This document shows positions 13,650 to 13,811 of a stretch of DNA of 13,811 nt, in pieces; within the stretch, counting starts at the first letter, position 1, and each line of letters opens with the position of its first letter. The notes below the pieces were generated by a model. It was not told the origin of the DNA and did no database searches. It saw only the letters and a program-made list of their open reading frames with translations. A program made the translations under genes and the position numbers. This DNA comes from Bacillota bacterium (lineage in GTDB: Bacteria > Bacillota > Bacilli > Paenibacillales > Paenibacillaceae): positions 1-13,811 of the forward strand of contig JAEWJS010000098.1 in assembly GCA_023386495.1 (NCBI GenBank). The letters are read 5' to 3'.

Positions 13650-13811
13650 CTACCAGGCACGAACCCAGACCGCCATATCGCCTTCCCCACGGTTGCCCCA
13701 CAGATAATAAGGGATCGCCGTGAAGGCCGTGCGCTCCCGCACGCGCTCCGCTTCGCGGTACAATTCGTCTTCCCAGCCTGCCGCGGAATCGCGGTAAGCA
13801 ACCCCCTCCAG
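13650..13811 (-). CDS. GH127 (DUF1680) glycoside hydrolase, C-terminal end (partial)
   Basis: Only the last 53 residues are in the window; the gene continues past the right edge. The tail reads FTAIPYYLWGNRGEGDMAVWVRAW, then TAG. The IPYYxWxNRGxGxMxVW ending is characteristic of GH127 beta-L-arabinofuranosidases (former DUF1680), which release arabinose from plant polysaccharides and glycoproteins. The catalytic residues lie outside the window, so activity cannot be checked. No clear terminator follows it, so transcription may run on into the kinase gene 139 bases downstream. Confidence 0.8.
   Translation of the reverse strand: MEGVAYRDSAAGWEDELYREAERVRERTAFTAIPYYLWGNRGEGDMAVWVRAW

Overview
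The window looks like a chromosomal segment of a Paenibacillus-like, spore-forming Firmicute. The evidence is a paired glgC-glgD, a Coat_F spore protein, a Firmicute-type HelD, strong AGGAGG-type ribosome sites with some TTG/GTG starts, sigma-A promoters, and fairly GC-rich coding sequence. No rRNA, tRNA, CRISPR array, insertion sequence or phage gene was seen. All genes but one are on the minus strand; the exception is a TetR regulator at 6396-7004.

Layout from left to right. 1-1501: glycogen synthesis genes glgC and glgD, overlapping by ATGA, with glgD cut by the left edge. 1746-4401: helD (RNA polymerase recycling factor) followed by an overlapping small DUF1294 membrane protein. 4402-4723: a gene-free stretch that holds a complete small transcription unit on the plus strand, with a consensus promoter and an intrinsic terminator about 105 nt downstream. 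It is the best candidate here for an undescribed small RNA. 4724-7004: a DHA2-type drug exporter and a divergent TetR regulator. Between them lie two identical 14-bp palindromes, one of them exactly inside the exporter's promoter spacer. 7057-8516: a spore cluster made of a CotF-like coat protein, a directly abutting 123-residue protein, and a small 76-residue protein upstream.

8563-9360: an MBL-fold hydrolase. 9497-11764: a large membrane-anchored alpha/beta hydrolase that starts at TTG. 11932-12423: an unusual protein built mostly of decapeptide repeats of the type GAVAIGExAx. 12629-13510: a ROK-family fructokinase-like sugar kinase. 13650-13811: the C-terminal end of a GH127 (DUF1680) glycoside hydrolase cut by the right edge; together with the kinase it suggests plant-sugar use.

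The main regulatory unit is the exporter/TetR pair. It reads as a self-contained drug-responsive switch in which the repressor controls the exporter and probably itself. The glycogen genes form one operon. helD and the DUF1294 gene are translationally linked. The CotF gene and its abutting neighbour appear to be co-translated. Most other genes have their own promoter and hairpin terminator. Promoters, operators and the small RNA are inferred from sequence patterns alone.
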